Origin: Pseudomonas sp. MUP55
GTDB lineage: Bacteria > Pseudomonadota > Gammaproteobacteria > Pseudomonadales > Pseudomonadaceae
Length of the DNA stretch: 64,000 nt
Reading direction: 5' to 3'
Assembly (NCBI RefSeq): GCF_034043515.1
Contig: NZ_CP138214.1
Coordinates: 2,542,001-2,606,000 of the forward strand
Part shown: positions 36,217 through 44,939 of the stretch, in pieces
Numbering within the stretch: the first letter of the stretch is position 1
Layout: each line of letters starts with the position of its first letter
Translations under genes and position numbers: made by a program
Notes under the pieces: generated by a model
Databases searched by the model: none
What the model saw: the letters and a program-made list of their open reading frames with translations, nothing else
Told to the model about the DNA's origin: nothing

Positions 36217-37818
36217 TTGTTCAAAAAACACGCATGTTACTTGAGCATTTGCCTGCTCGTTACACCATTGGTCGCCACAGCCGAAGCGCTGCCGGTGGAG
36301 CCATTGCCGGTCACCACACCAGCCCCGGTGGACCTGGCGCCGCTGCAACAGGCGCTGGCGCAGTTGCCCAGCGTCTGCCCCCAGCTCGCGCCGCGTATCG
36401 ACCCCAGCGCGCAAGTGCGTCTGCAAGCGTTTTACCAGCAGCAGGGCGACACGCCGCAGTGGTCGGACGATGAGCGTCGCCAAGCCCTGCACAGCCAGTT
36501 GCTGATGCTGGCCGACGACGGCCTGGATCCCACCCACTATAGCCTGCCCACCGCGGACGCCACGGCCAACGTGCTGTGCAGCGACATCGCGGTCAGTCAG
36601 CAGTACCTGCAAGCCCTGCAGGATTTGCACTACGGACGCCTGCAGCAATCGCGCTTCGAACCGCTCTGGCACTCCCAGCCGCCTGCCGTCGATCCAGACA
36701 CCGCCGTGCTGGCCTTTGCCGCCACCGGCTTGCACGACCTGGCACAGGCGTTCGACCAGGCGCGGCCCAGCGCGGATTTGTATCGCAGCCTGCGTAACGC
36801 CTATTCCAGCGTGCGTCAGCAGCCGCTGCCGCAGTGGGAAGCGGTCGGTGACGGGCCGCTGTTGCGCCCCGGCATGGAAGACCCACGGGTGCCGCAACTG
36901 GCGCGTCGGCTCTACAGCGGCGGTTACCTGGCCGTCGAACCCAAGGGCAGCGCCAAGCAGTACCGCGCCGAACTGGTCGCTGCGGTCAAGGCGTTCCAGC
37001 TCAGCCACTCGTTGCAGTCCGACGGTGTGATCGGCGCTGGTACCGTGGCCGAACTCAATATCAGCCCGGCGATGCGCCGTGATCAGCTGCGCATCAACCT
37101 TGAGCGGTTTCGCTGGCTGGCCCAGGATCTGGAGCCTGAGGGGGTGGTGGTCAACGTTGCCGCCGCGCAATTGAGCGTGTATCAGAGCGGCATACCGGTA
37201 TGGCAGACCCGCCTGCAGGTAGGTCGCGCCGAGCGCCAGACGCCGCTGCTCAAGTCGCGCATCACGCGGTTGACCCTCAACCCGACCTGGACCATCCCAC
37301 CCACCATCATGCGCGAGGACAAGCTGCCGGCCATCCGCCTCAATCCCGAGTACCTGCGCCAGCAGAACCTGCAAGTGCTCGACGCCGCAGGCCACCCGCT
37401 GACGCCGGATCAGGTCGACTGGACGCGCCCCGGCAACATTTTGCTGCGTCAGGAAGCGGGGCCGCGTAACCCGCTGGGCAAGATCGTGATGCGCTTCCCC
37501 AACCCGTATTCGGTGTACCTGCATGACACGCCGAGCCAGCCACTGTTTACCAAGGGGCCGCGAGCGTTCAGTTCGGGGTGTGTGCGCGTCGAGCAACCGT
37601 TGTTGCTGCGCGACCTGCTGGTCAGCCCGGCTGAACGCACGCGCACCGATGAACTGCTGGCTACCGGCGTGACCCATGAATTCAGGCTGGCCACGCCGGT
37701 ACCGGTGCTGCTGGGGTATTGGACGGTTGAAGTGGATCGCCAGGGCAGCCTGGTGTACGCGCCGGACATCTATGCCCGCGACCCGGTATTGATCAAGGCG
37801 ATGGGGAGCGTGCTGTAG
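36217..37818 (+). CDS. L,D-transpeptidase of the YcbB/LdtD type
   Basis: The protein is 533 residues from a TTG at 36217 (MFKKHACYLSICLLVTPLVA), which has GGAG nine bases upstream and gives a clean signal peptide. A GTG at 36202 would add five residues but lacks a ribosome site. A scaffold domain is followed by a peptidoglycan-binding motif near residue 245 (FQLSHSLQSDGVIGAGTVAE) and a YkuD catalytic domain with MRFPNPYSVYLHDTPS and FSSGCVRVEQP. It forms 3-3 cross-links or anchors proteins to murein. Size matches the LdtD class. Confidence 0.92.
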   Translation: MFKKHACYLSICLLVTPLVATAEALPVEPLPVTTPAPVDLAPLQQALAQLPSVCPQLAPRIDPSAQVRLQAFYQQQGDTPQWSDDERRQALHSQLLMLADDGLDPTHYSLPTADATANVLCSDIAVSQQYLQALQDLHYGRLQQSRFEPLWHSQPPAVDPDTAVLAFAATGLHDLAQAFDQARPSADLYRSLRNAYSSVRQQPLPQWEAVGDGPLLRPGMEDPRVPQLARRLYSGGYLAVEPKGSAKQYRAELVAAVKAFQLSHSLQSDGVIGAGTVAELNISPAMRRDQLRINLERFRWLAQDLEPEGVVVNVAAAQLSVYQSGIPVWQTRLQVGRAERQTPLLKSRITRLTLNPTWTIPPTIMREDKLPAIRLNPEYLRQQNLQVLDAAGHPLTPDQVDWTRPGNILLRQEAGPRNPLGKIVMRFPNPYSVYLHDTPSQPLFTKGPRAFSSGCVRVEQPLLLRDLLVSPAERTRTDELLATGVTHEFRLATPVPVLLGYWTVEVDRQGSLVYAPDIYARDPVLIKAMGSVL

Positions 37819-37839
37819 AACTGAATGGCTCGGGACCAA

Positions 37840-38033
37840 TGGGGGAGGGGGCTTGCCCTAATGCCCGTCAGTTAAGCGAAAGTGGTTCACTGTAGGAGCG
37901 AGCTTGCTCGCGAAAAACGACCAGGCAACGCGTTCATTCTGGATAAACGCGGTGGCCCTGAGTTCTTCGCGAGCAAGCTCGCTCCTACAAAAAGCTTTAA
38001 CTGACTGGCATTAGGGCAAGCCCCCTCCCACAG
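37840..38033. repeat. Composite nested REP element (2)
   Basis: The outer arms (37840-37876, 37996-38033) carry GGGGGAGGGGGCTTGCCCTA and TGCC(A/C)GTCAGTTAA, with the complement on the right. They match the outer arms at 11048-11251. The inner doublet (37891-37989) is of a different REP type: TGTAGGAGCGAGCTTGCTCG and its complement. The element lies between two converging genes. Confidence 0.8.
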
Positions 38034-38058
38034 TGGATCGGCGTGTCCTTGACTGGAT

Positions 38059-39450
38059 TTATTCCGGCATCAGTTGCTGGCGGCATTCCAGCGCCAGCTG
38101 CGCGCCGCCCAGTTCGCTGGTGCCTACGTCCAGCTTGAAGCCGTGCAGGTTGATGATCGCTGCGACAATCGACAGGCCCAGGCCGAACCCGCCTTGCTGG
38201 TCGCTTTCATCAACCCGATAAAAGCGCTGGAACACCGAAGCGCGTTCGGCTGCCGGAATGCCCGGCCCGGAGTCGAGCACTTCGATGCGTGTGCTCCCCA
38301 GGTCATTGACCGCGCGCAGGATCACCTTGCCCTCGGGCGGAGTGAACTTGATCGAGTTGCTGAGCAGGTTGGCCAGGGCCTCGAACAACAGCGCGCGGTC
38401 GCCGGTAATCCAGGGCAGTGAATCCGGGGTCTGCAGCACCAGTTCCAGCTCGCCTTCTTCGGCCAGGGGCAGGTAGAAGTCGTGCAGTTCGCGCAGCAGC
38501 GGCAGCGGGTCCATCAGCAGAAAGCCCGAGCGACGCTGGTGGTCTTCCAGTTCGGAAATGCGCAGCAAACCGCGAAAACGCGCCATCAGCGTGTCGGTTT
38601 CAGCAATTGCGTCATCGAGCTTTACCGCGTGCGCCGAGTCTTCCTCCGCCTGTTGCTTGATGCGGTATAGCTGCGCCCGCAGGCGCGTCAGCGGGGTGCG
38701 CAAATCGTGGGCGATGTTGTCGCACACGCCCTTGACCTCGTTCATCAGCTTCTCGATGCGGTCGAGCATGCCATTGACGATGGCGGCGAGCATGTCCAGC
38801 TCATCACGCCGATTGGACAGGGGCAGGCGGTGGGTCAGGTCGCCGGCGACGATGGCTTCGGCGCTCGCCTGGATCTTGCGAATGCGCCGCAGCGGACGGC
38901 GACGCAGCAAATGCCAGCCGGCGGCGCCGGGGATGATGGTCAGCGACAGTGCCCACAACAGGGCATGCCAGATGATCCGGGTCACGCCGAACAGCGAACC
39001 GTTGGCGCGCACCAGCACCAGCCAGCGGCCGTCTTCGGTATGGGTGGCCACGGCGTCGCAGCTGTCCTTGGGCAGTTTCGGGTCGTCGGAGTCGACGCAG
39101 TTGGCCAGGGCGTGAATCTTGCCATCCAGCGGCAGGTCGGGCGGCACTGCGCGGATCGGCCCGCTCAAGGGGCGAAATTGGCCGTCGAACAGGCCGTAGG
39201 CGTCCACGCCTTTCATGTCGAACGTCATGCTGGTGGTCAGTGCGTCCACCAGTTCTTCGCCGTCGAAATGCTGGAACAGATGCTGACGCTGCATCAGCGA
39301 GTGGCGCGACAGGTCGCTGAGGTAGCCCGACACTTCGTAATACAGCACCCCCATGAGGATGCAGCTCCAGGCCACGAACAGCGAACTGTACAACGCCAGC
39401 AAACGGCTGCTGGAAGAGCGCCAGCCCTTAGAGGGGTTCAGCAATGACAT
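38059..39450 (-). CDS. Sensor histidine kinase
   Basis: The 463-residue protein has an N-terminal transmembrane segment (LLALYSSLFVAWSCILMGVL), a periplasmic domain of about 120 residues with two Cys (ALANCVDSDD, KDSCDAVATH), a second transmembrane segment near residue 170, HAMP, the phosphoacceptor helix (IAHDLRTPLTRLRAQ) and a HATPase domain (NLLSNSIKFTPPEGK, DSGPGIP, GGFGLGLSIV). It is encoded after its response regulator, and its start overlaps the regulator's end by 23 bases. The signal is unknown. Confidence 0.94.
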   Translation of the reverse strand: MSLLNPSKGWRSSSSRLLALYSSLFVAWSCILMGVLYYEVSGYLSDLSRHSLMQRQHLFQHFDGEELVDALTTSMTFDMKGVDAYGLFDGQFRPLSGPIRAVPPDLPLDGKIHALANCVDSDDPKLPKDSCDAVATHTEDGRWLVLVRANGSLFGVTRIIWHALLWALSLTIIPGAAGWHLLRRRPLRRIRKIQASAEAIVAGDLTHRLPLSNRRDELDMLAAIVNGMLDRIEKLMNEVKGVCDNIAHDLRTPLTRLRAQLYRIKQQAEEDSAHAVKLDDAIAETDTLMARFRGLLRISELEDHQRRSGFLLMDPLPLLRELHDFYLPLAEEGELELVLQTPDSLPWITGDRALLFEALANLLSNSIKFTPPEGKVILRAVNDLGSTRIEVLDSGPGIPAAERASVFQRFYRVDESDQQGGFGLGLSIVAAIINLHGFKLDVGTSELGGAQLALECRQQLMPE

Positions 39451-40111
39451 ATCCCGAGCCTCGTACCGTGCGAATCAGCGGCGTGAGGCCCGGTGGGTCG
39501 ATTTTCTTGCGCAGGCGACCGATGTGCACGTCGATCAGGTTGGTGCCGGGGTCGAAGTGATAACCCCAGACTTCCTCGAAGATCATCATCCGCGACAGGA
39601 TCTGCCCGGTGTTGCGCATCAGAAATTCCAGCAGCTTGTACTCGGTGGGCAACAGGCTCAGTGGTTGCTCGGCGCGGCTGGCTTCGCGGCTGATCAGGTT
39701 CAGTTCGAGGTCGGCCACGCGCAGCGCGGTTTCGAATTCCTTGACTGTGCTTTTACGCCGCAGCAGCACCTCGACGCGGGCGGCCATTTCGTCGGAGGCG
39801 AAGGGTTTGGTCAAGTAGTCATCGCCGCCGGCGCGCAGGCCACGCACGCGTTCATCGACGTCGGAGAGGGCGCTGATCATCAGGATCGGCGTCGAGACCC
39901 CGATAGTGCGCAGGGTGGTGACGATGGCCAGGCCATCCAGTTCAGGCAGCATGCGGTCGAGCGTGATCAGATCGTAATCACCACTCACCGCACGGACCAG
40001 GCCTTCGCGGCCATTGTCCACCCAGTCTACGTCCAGTCCATGGCTACTCAGCTCGGCGACGATCTCGCGGGCCGTTACGGCGTCATCCTCGATGGTCAAA
40101 ATACGGGTCAT
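39428..40111 (-). CDS. OmpR-family response regulator
   Basis: The 227-residue protein has a receiver domain (LTIEDDAVTAREI; phosphoacceptor Asp in ITLDRMLPELDG; LTKPFASDEMAARV) and a winged-helix output domain (LLPTEYKLLEFLMRNTGQIL, VHIGRLRKKIDPPG, IRTVRGSGYVI). It pairs with the downstream histidine kinase in an operon. Its targets are unknown. The next gene upstream on the other strand is the membrane protein at 40503. Confidence 0.95.
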   Translation of the reverse strand: MTRILTIEDDAVTAREIVAELSSHGLDVDWVDNGREGLVRAVSGDYDLITLDRMLPELDGLAIVTTLRTIGVSTPILMISALSDVDERVRGLRAGGDDYLTKPFASDEMAARVEVLLRRKSTVKEFETALRVADLELNLISREASRAEQPLSLLPTEYKLLEFLMRNTGQILSRMMIFEEVWGYHFDPGTNLIDVHIGRLRKKIDPPGLTPLIRTVRGSGYVIAEPL

Positions 40112-40233
40112 AGGATTACCTGATGAGCGTTCACACTAGAAGTGGGGGGTATTTTGCCAAGAAGTTGCTGAATGTTTCCTAAATAAAACTTCATTTGGCA
40201 AAACCGGTACTTCCCAGCCTGGCAACAATTCAG

Positions 40234-40322
40234 TGTGGGAGGGGGCTTGCTCCCTATAGCGGCGGGTCAGACTACTAATACTCACTTGATACACCGCTAT
40301 CGGGAGCAAGCCCCCTCCCACA
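40234..40322. repeat. REPIN, GTGGGAGGGGGCTTGC family
   Basis: Arms GTGTGGGAGGGGGCTTGCTCC and GGAGCAAGCCCCCTCCCACA. It lies in the 391-base region between the two-component system and the membrane protein gene. The rest of that region (40323-40502) is A/T-rich and probably contains the promoter of the membrane protein gene. Confidence 0.9.
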
Positions 40323-40502
40323 GGGAATGCATAACGCCCGCTCCGTATAGGCAATTCTTGCAACTTGCATGACGTTAGGAAGTTCCATTTAGTTAACGTA
40401 CTGAAATATAAGGACTTTATTTTTATTCGACGCTGGCACGCTGCCTGCACTGTCCTTTTTGAGACTTGTAACACTATTTTTCATGCCTGGAGCAAAACAA
40501 CA

Positions 40503-41408
40503 ATGATCACGTCCTCATCCACGCTGCAAGAGTCGAGCGCGCTCTCAGGGGTTTCCTGGGGCGCGATATTTGCGGGTGCCGCTGCGGCGGCGGCGTTGTC
40601 CCTGATCCTGGTGCTGCTGGGCTTCGGCCTGGGGTTTTCCGCTGTATCGCCGTGGGCTGACAGCGGCATGAGCGCCAAGGGGCTTGGCATTTCCACGATT
40701 GTCTGGCTGGCCTTCACCCAAATCGTCGCGTCCGGCCTTGGCGGTTACATTGCCGGCAGGTTGCGTGTGAAGTGGGCCAATATGCATGGCGACGAAGTGT
40801 ACTTTCGCGACACCGCCCACGGCTTCCTGGCCTGGGCCGTGGCGACACTGATCACGGCGATGCTGGTGGTCGGTTCGGTCAGCAGCGTGGTCAGCGGCGG
40901 CGTAAAAGCCGGTGCCAGCGTTGCCTCGGGCGCCGCCAGCAGCATGAGTCAAGCCGCCGGCAGCGCAGCAAAGGGCGCTCACAGTGGTGATTTCGGTTAC
41001 TACGTCGACAGCCTGTTCCGCGATGATCGCCCGGCAGCCGTCAGCGATGACGCCGCCCATGCCGTGGTCGGTCGCATTTTTGCCCGCACCCTGAGCAATG
41101 ACGGCCAACTGGCGCCGGAAGACCGTACCTACCTGGCTCAGTTGATCAGCCAGCGCACCAACCTCAGCCAGGCCGATGCCGAAGCGCGTATCGACAAGGT
41201 GTATGGCGATGCCCGCAAAGCCATCGAAGACGCCAAGGTCAAAGCCAAGCAGGCTGCCGACACCGCTGCGAAAGTGGCTGCCTATACCTCGCTGTGGACC
41301 TTCGTTGCGCTGCTGATCGGTGCGTTCTTCGCCAGCTTCGCCGCCACCTTCGGCGGTCGCCGCCGGGATGCCGTGGTGTACGTCGAAACCGAAAACTACG
41401 TTCGTTAA
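40503..41408 (+). CDS. Membrane protein of unknown function
   Basis: The 301-residue protein starts MITSSSTLQESSALSGVSWG at 40503, with GGAG ten bases upstream. Four hydrophobic segments are visible: residues 20-45 (AIFAGAAAAAALSLILVLLG), about 63-85, about 118-135, and the C-terminal LWTFVALLIGAFFASFAATF. Between the last two is an Ala/Ser-rich and helical loop that may be a coiled coil (DAEARIDKVYGDARKAIEDA). I do not recognise a characterised family. It is followed after 15 bases by a 24-residue peptide gene. Confidence 0.82.
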   Translation: MITSSSTLQESSALSGVSWGAIFAGAAAAAALSLILVLLGFGLGFSAVSPWADSGMSAKGLGISTIVWLAFTQIVASGLGGYIAGRLRVKWANMHGDEVYFRDTAHGFLAWAVATLITAMLVVGSVSSVVSGGVKAGASVASGAASSMSQAAGSAAKGAHSGDFGYYVDSLFRDDRPAAVSDDAAHAVVGRIFARTLSNDGQLAPEDRTYLAQLISQRTNLSQADAEARIDKVYGDARKAIEDAKVKAKQAADTAAKVAAYTSLWTFVALLIGAFFASFAATFGGRRRDAVVYVETENYVR

Positions 41409-41423
41409 TTCAAGGAGAACATG

Positions 41424-41498
41424 ATGCGCTCATTACTGCTGTGGTTCCTCGGCGTGCCGATTCCGGTGATCATCCTGATCGCGATCTTCATGCACTAA
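41424..41498 (+). CDS. 24-residue hydrophobic membrane peptide
   Basis: The peptide starts MRSLLLWFLGVPIPVIILIA and ends in FMH. It is one transmembrane helix with a PIP kink. AGGAG lies six bases before the ATG at 41424; an in-frame ATG at 41421 is too close. Similar tiny peptides with the GVPIP-type centre occur next to membrane protein genes in other proteobacteria, as I recall, but are usually not annotated. It is probably co-transcribed with the membrane protein gene and may act with it. Confidence 0.65.
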   Translation: MRSLLLWFLGVPIPVIILIAIFMH

Positions 41499-41521
41499 AA
41501 CCCGAGCCCGGCTCGGTCCCT

Positions 41522-41611
41522 TGTGGGAGGGGGCTTGCTCCCGATGGCGGTATGTCAGCCAGTACATCTGGTCACTGACACACCGCTATCGGGGGCAAGC
41601 CCCCTCCCACA
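41522..41611. repeat. REPIN, GTGGGAGGGGGCTTGC family
   Basis: Arms TGTGGGAGGGGGCTTGCTCC and GGGGCAAGCCCCCTCCCACA. It sits between the 24-residue peptide gene and the converging iolR. Confidence 0.9.
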
Positions 41612-41633
41612 TTTGGTTTGTGGTGAGCCCGTT

Positions 41634-42542
41634 TCAGTCGTCGAAACCTACTTGCTCGTGAATCTCATCCACCTTCAGCTCCAACCGATATGCCACCGCA
41701 ATGAACAAGGCCTGGCACAGGCATAACGTGGCGCTCAACGAGCGGAAGGCAAACGACGAACCCTCATTGACCAGCAACACCGCGTTGGCCCGCTTGGCCA
41801 GGGGCGACAGGTTGCTGTCGGTGATGATCAGCGTTTTGGCCTGGTGATGCTGGGCGATGCGCAGGCAGTGTTGGGTCTCTTTGCCGTAAGGCGTGAAGCT
41901 GATGGCGATCACCAGGTCATTGGCGCGCACGCTGCGCATCTGCTCGCGGTAACTGCCGCCCAGGCCCGAGATCAGGTGGATGCGCTTGTTGGTGTGTTGC
42001 AGGTTGTACACCAGGTAGTCGGCCACCGCGAATGAGCGGCGCACGCCGACCACGTAGATATTGTCGGCATTGACCACCAGGTCCACGGCCTTGTCGAAGG
42101 CCACGTCGTCGAGCTCCATGCCCAGGCGTTCAATGCCTGACAACGTCGCATTGACGCACTCGCGCGCCAGGTCGCCGCCGCTGGCCTTCTGCGACTTGTT
42201 GGCGATCATGCTGCGGATGCGTTGCTGGTAGTTCTGCACCGGCGTGGTCTTGTGGGTGTACGCCTCGCGAAACAGCGCCTGCATCTCACTGAACCCACTG
42301 AAGCCGAAACGCTGGGAGAAGCGCACGATGGCCGAGGGGTGCACTTCGCATTCCCGGGCGATATCGCTGATGCGGTCAACCATGATGCGGTCGCTCTGCT
42401 GGCTCATGTAGCTGGCGATGCGCTTGAGTTGGCGTGGCAGGCTTTCGTATTCGTCGGTGATCAGCTGCAACAGGCGCTCGGCATTGATCGGAGGGCTGGC
42501 GATTGTATCTTCCAGGTTGATCTCGGGATCGGTGCGGGACAT
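41634..42542 (-). CDS. iolR: RpiR/MurR-family regulator of inositol genes (IolR)
   Basis: The 302-residue protein starts MSRTDPEINLEDTIASPPIN at 42542, with AAGGA upstream. An N-terminal HTH_6 domain (ARECEVHPSAIVRFSQRFGF) is followed by a SIS sugar-binding domain (NADNIYVVGVRRSFAVADYL, VIAISFTPYGKET). It is divergent from iolC. RpiR-type IolR proteins repress inositol genes through GGAA-N6-TTCC sites and are released by an inositol intermediate. Such sites lie in the intergenic region. Confidence 0.9.
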   Translation of the reverse strand: MSRTDPEINLEDTIASPPINAERLLQLITDEYESLPRQLKRIASYMSQQSDRIMVDRISDIARECEVHPSAIVRFSQRFGFSGFSEMQALFREAYTHKTTPVQNYQQRIRSMIANKSQKASGGDLARECVNATLSGIERLGMELDDVAFDKAVDLVVNADNIYVVGVRRSFAVADYLVYNLQHTNKRIHLISGLGGSYREQMRSVRANDLVIAISFTPYGKETQHCLRIAQHHQAKTLIITDSNLSPLAKRANAVLLVNEGSSFAFRSLSATLCLCQALFIAVAYRLELKVDEIHEQVGFDD

Positions 42543-42687
42543 GGGCAATCCTTCTGGCGTGTTCGTCTGGTGCGCTGATGGGTGGCGCAAGTCTACAGGG
42601 TAGGCGCAAAAAAATACCTCGGCATCACGGCCCGCGTGGGCTGCTGAAACGATGCACGACGGCTGCCGCAGCATTATGCCGGCTTAT

Positions 42688-42703
42688 TGGAAAAAATATT
42701 CCA
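42688..42703. promoter_or_regulatory. IolR operator before iolC
   Basis: TGGAAAAAATATTCCA matches GGAA-N6-TTCC, described for RpiR-type IolR of Sinorhizobium. A second, half-matching site, TGGAATAAATATTGA, follows at 42717. It lies in the A/T-rich divergent promoter region between iolR and iolC. Confidence 0.75.
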
Positions 42704-42827
42704 CTAAAAATAATTATGGAATAAATATTGATTGCCGCCGCCGGACGTTCTAGTCTGCTCCCCACCAAGAGCGTTTGCCGTCGTCATGGCGGCACAACGC
42801 AGGCTGATAAAAATAACAGGAGCCAGC

Positions 42828-44777
42828 ATGGGCCAGACTCGTTTTGCCAGTGGGCGTCAATTGGATCTGATTTGCCTCGGACGCCTGGGCGTCGACCTCT
42901 ATGCGCAGCAAGTGGGGGCGCGGCTTGAGGACGTGTCCAGCTTTGCCAAATACCTCGGCGGTTCCTCCGCCAATATCGCCTTCGGCACCGCGCGGCTGGG
43001 GCTCAAGTCGGCGATGCTCAGCCGTGTGGGCGACGACCACATGGGCCGCTTTCTCGTGGAGTCCCTGGCCCGTGAAGGCTGCGACGTCAGCGCGATCAAG
43101 GTCGACCCGGAGCGCCTCACCGCCCTGGTGCTGCTGGGCCTCAAGGACCGTGAAACCTTCCCGCTGGTGTTCTACCGCGAAAACTGCGCCGACATGGCCC
43201 TGCGCGCCGAAGACATCAGCGAAGCCTTCATTGCCTCCAGTAAAGCGCTGCTGATCACCGGCACGCATTTCTCCACCGATGGCGTGTACAAGGCCAGCAT
43301 CCAGGCGCTGGATTACGCCGCCAGGCACAACGTCAAACGCGTGCTCGACATCGATTACCGCCCCGTACTATGGGGCCTGGCCAGCAAGGCCGATGGCGAG
43401 ACCCGTTTCGTTGCCGACCAGAACGTCAGCCAGCATGTGCAGAAGATCCTGCCGCGTTTCGACCTGATCGTCGGCACCGAAGAAGAGTTCTTGATCGCCG
43501 GCGGCAGTGAGGACTTGCTCAGCGCGCTGCGTACCGTGCGCGAACTGACGCCCGCCACCCTGGTAGTCAAGCTCGGTCCGCAAGGCTGCACGGTGATCCA
43601 CGGCGCCATTCCAGAACGCCTGGAAGACGGTGCGATCTACCCCGGCGTGCGCGTGGAAGTGCTCAATGTGCTGGGCGCCGGCGATGCCTTTATGTCGGGT
43701 TTTCTCAGCGGTTGGCTCAATGACGCCAGCGATGAGCGTTGCAGCCAGTTGGCCAATGCCTGTGGCGGCCTGGTGGTGTCGCGCCACGCCTGCGCACCGG
43801 CCATGCCGACACCCGCCGAGTTGGAGTACCTGTTCAACAGCCCTGTGCCGATCACCCGGCCGGACCAGGACGCGACCCTGCAACGCCTGCACCGCGTCAG
43901 CGTGCCGCGCAAAACCTGGAAGCAGCTGTTTGTGTTCGCCTTCGACCACCGCTGGCAACTGGTCGACCTGGCCCAACGCGGCGGCCAGGACCTGGCGCGC
44001 ATCAGTGCGATCAAGCAATTGTTTATCCAGGCCATCGAGCGCGTGGAGCGCAAGCTGGGCGAGCAGGGCATCGAGGCCGACGTGGGCCTGCTCGCCGACC
44101 AGCGCTTCGGCCAGGATGCGCTCAATGCGGCCAGCGGTCGCGGCTGGTGGATCGCCCGCCCGGTGGAAGTACAGAACTCGCGGCCCCTGGCGTTCGAGCA
44201 CGGCCGCTCGATCGGCAGCAACCTGATCGCCTGGCCTCAGGAACAGATCATCAAGTGCCTGGTGCAATTTCATCCCGATGACGAACCGCTGCTGCGCCTG
44301 GAACAGGAAGCGCAACTCAAGGCGGTGTACGAAGCCTCGATTGTCAGCGGCCATGAACTGCTGCTGGAAGTGATCCCGCCCAAGGATCACCCCTCCACCT
44401 ACCCGGACGTGCTCTACCGCAGCCTCAAGCGCCTGTACAACCTGGGCATCTACCCGGCGTGGTGGAAGATCGAGGCGCAATCGGCGGAGGACTGGAAAAA
44501 GCTCGACGAACTGATCGAAGAGCGCGACCCGTACTGCCGTGGTGTGGTGCTGTTGGGCCTGAATGCTTCGGCCGAATGCCTCGCCGACGGTTTCCAGCAA
44601 GCCAGCCAGAGTACGACCTGCCGAGGGTTTGCCGTGGGCCGCACGATCTTCCAGGAACCGAGCCGCGCGTGGATGGCGGGGGAGATCGATGATGAGGTTC
44701 TGATTCAGCAGGTCCAGGCGACGTTCGAGCAGCTCATCAACGCCTGGCGCAGTGCCCGTGCCCAGTCACCGTTCTAA
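42828..44777 (+). CDS. iolC: Bifunctional 5-dehydro-2-deoxygluconokinase / DUF2090 aldolase
   Basis: The 649-residue protein starts MGQTRFASGRQLDLICLGRL at 42828, with ACAGGAG upstream. Residues 1-330 form a PfkB-family kinase (LGGSSANIAFGTARLG; NVLGAGDAFMSGFLSGWL with the catalytic Asp). Residues about 345-645 form a DUF2090 domain (LFVFAFDHRWQLVDLA, PAWWKIEAQSAEDWK, GFAVGRTIFQEPSRAWMAGE), an aldolase-like TIM barrel. The fusion phosphorylates 2-deoxy-5-keto-gluconate and probably splits the product into dihydroxyacetone phosphate and malonate semialdehyde, replacing a separate IolJ. First gene of the inositol operon. Confidence 0.95.
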   Translation: MGQTRFASGRQLDLICLGRLGVDLYAQQVGARLEDVSSFAKYLGGSSANIAFGTARLGLKSAMLSRVGDDHMGRFLVESLAREGCDVSAIKVDPERLTALVLLGLKDRETFPLVFYRENCADMALRAEDISEAFIASSKALLITGTHFSTDGVYKASIQALDYAARHNVKRVLDIDYRPVLWGLASKADGETRFVADQNVSQHVQKILPRFDLIVGTEEEFLIAGGSEDLLSALRTVRELTPATLVVKLGPQGCTVIHGAIPERLEDGAIYPGVRVEVLNVLGAGDAFMSGFLSGWLNDASDERCSQLANACGGLVVSRHACAPAMPTPAELEYLFNSPVPITRPDQDATLQRLHRVSVPRKTWKQLFVFAFDHRWQLVDLAQRGGQDLARISAIKQLFIQAIERVERKLGEQGIEADVGLLADQRFGQDALNAASGRGWWIARPVEVQNSRPLAFEHGRSIGSNLIAWPQEQIIKCLVQFHPDDEPLLRLEQEAQLKAVYEASIVSGHELLLEVIPPKDHPSTYPDVLYRSLKRLYNLGIYPAWWKIEAQSAEDWKKLDELIEERDPYCRGVVLLGLNASAECLADGFQQASQSTTCRGFAVGRTIFQEPSRAWMAGEIDDEVLIQQVQATFEQLINAWRSARAQSPF

Positions 44778-44795
44778 AAGTGAAATGCAATCGAA

Positions 44796-44884
44796 TGTGG
44801 GAGGGGGCTTGCCCCCGATGGCTGTGTATCAGACAACACTTCTGCCACTGCACCACCGCTATCGGGGGCAAGCCCCCTCCCACA
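44796..44884. repeat. REPIN between iolC and iolE
   Basis: Arms TGTGGGAGGGGGCTTGCCCC and GGGGCAAGCCCCCTCCCACA. It lies inside the presumed iol operon, in the 162-base iolC-iolE gap. Confidence 0.9.
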
Positions 44885-44939
44885 TAAAGCACAAAGCAGA
44901 TCCCAGTGATCTCAGGCTAAAAACAATAAAGGTGCAGCC

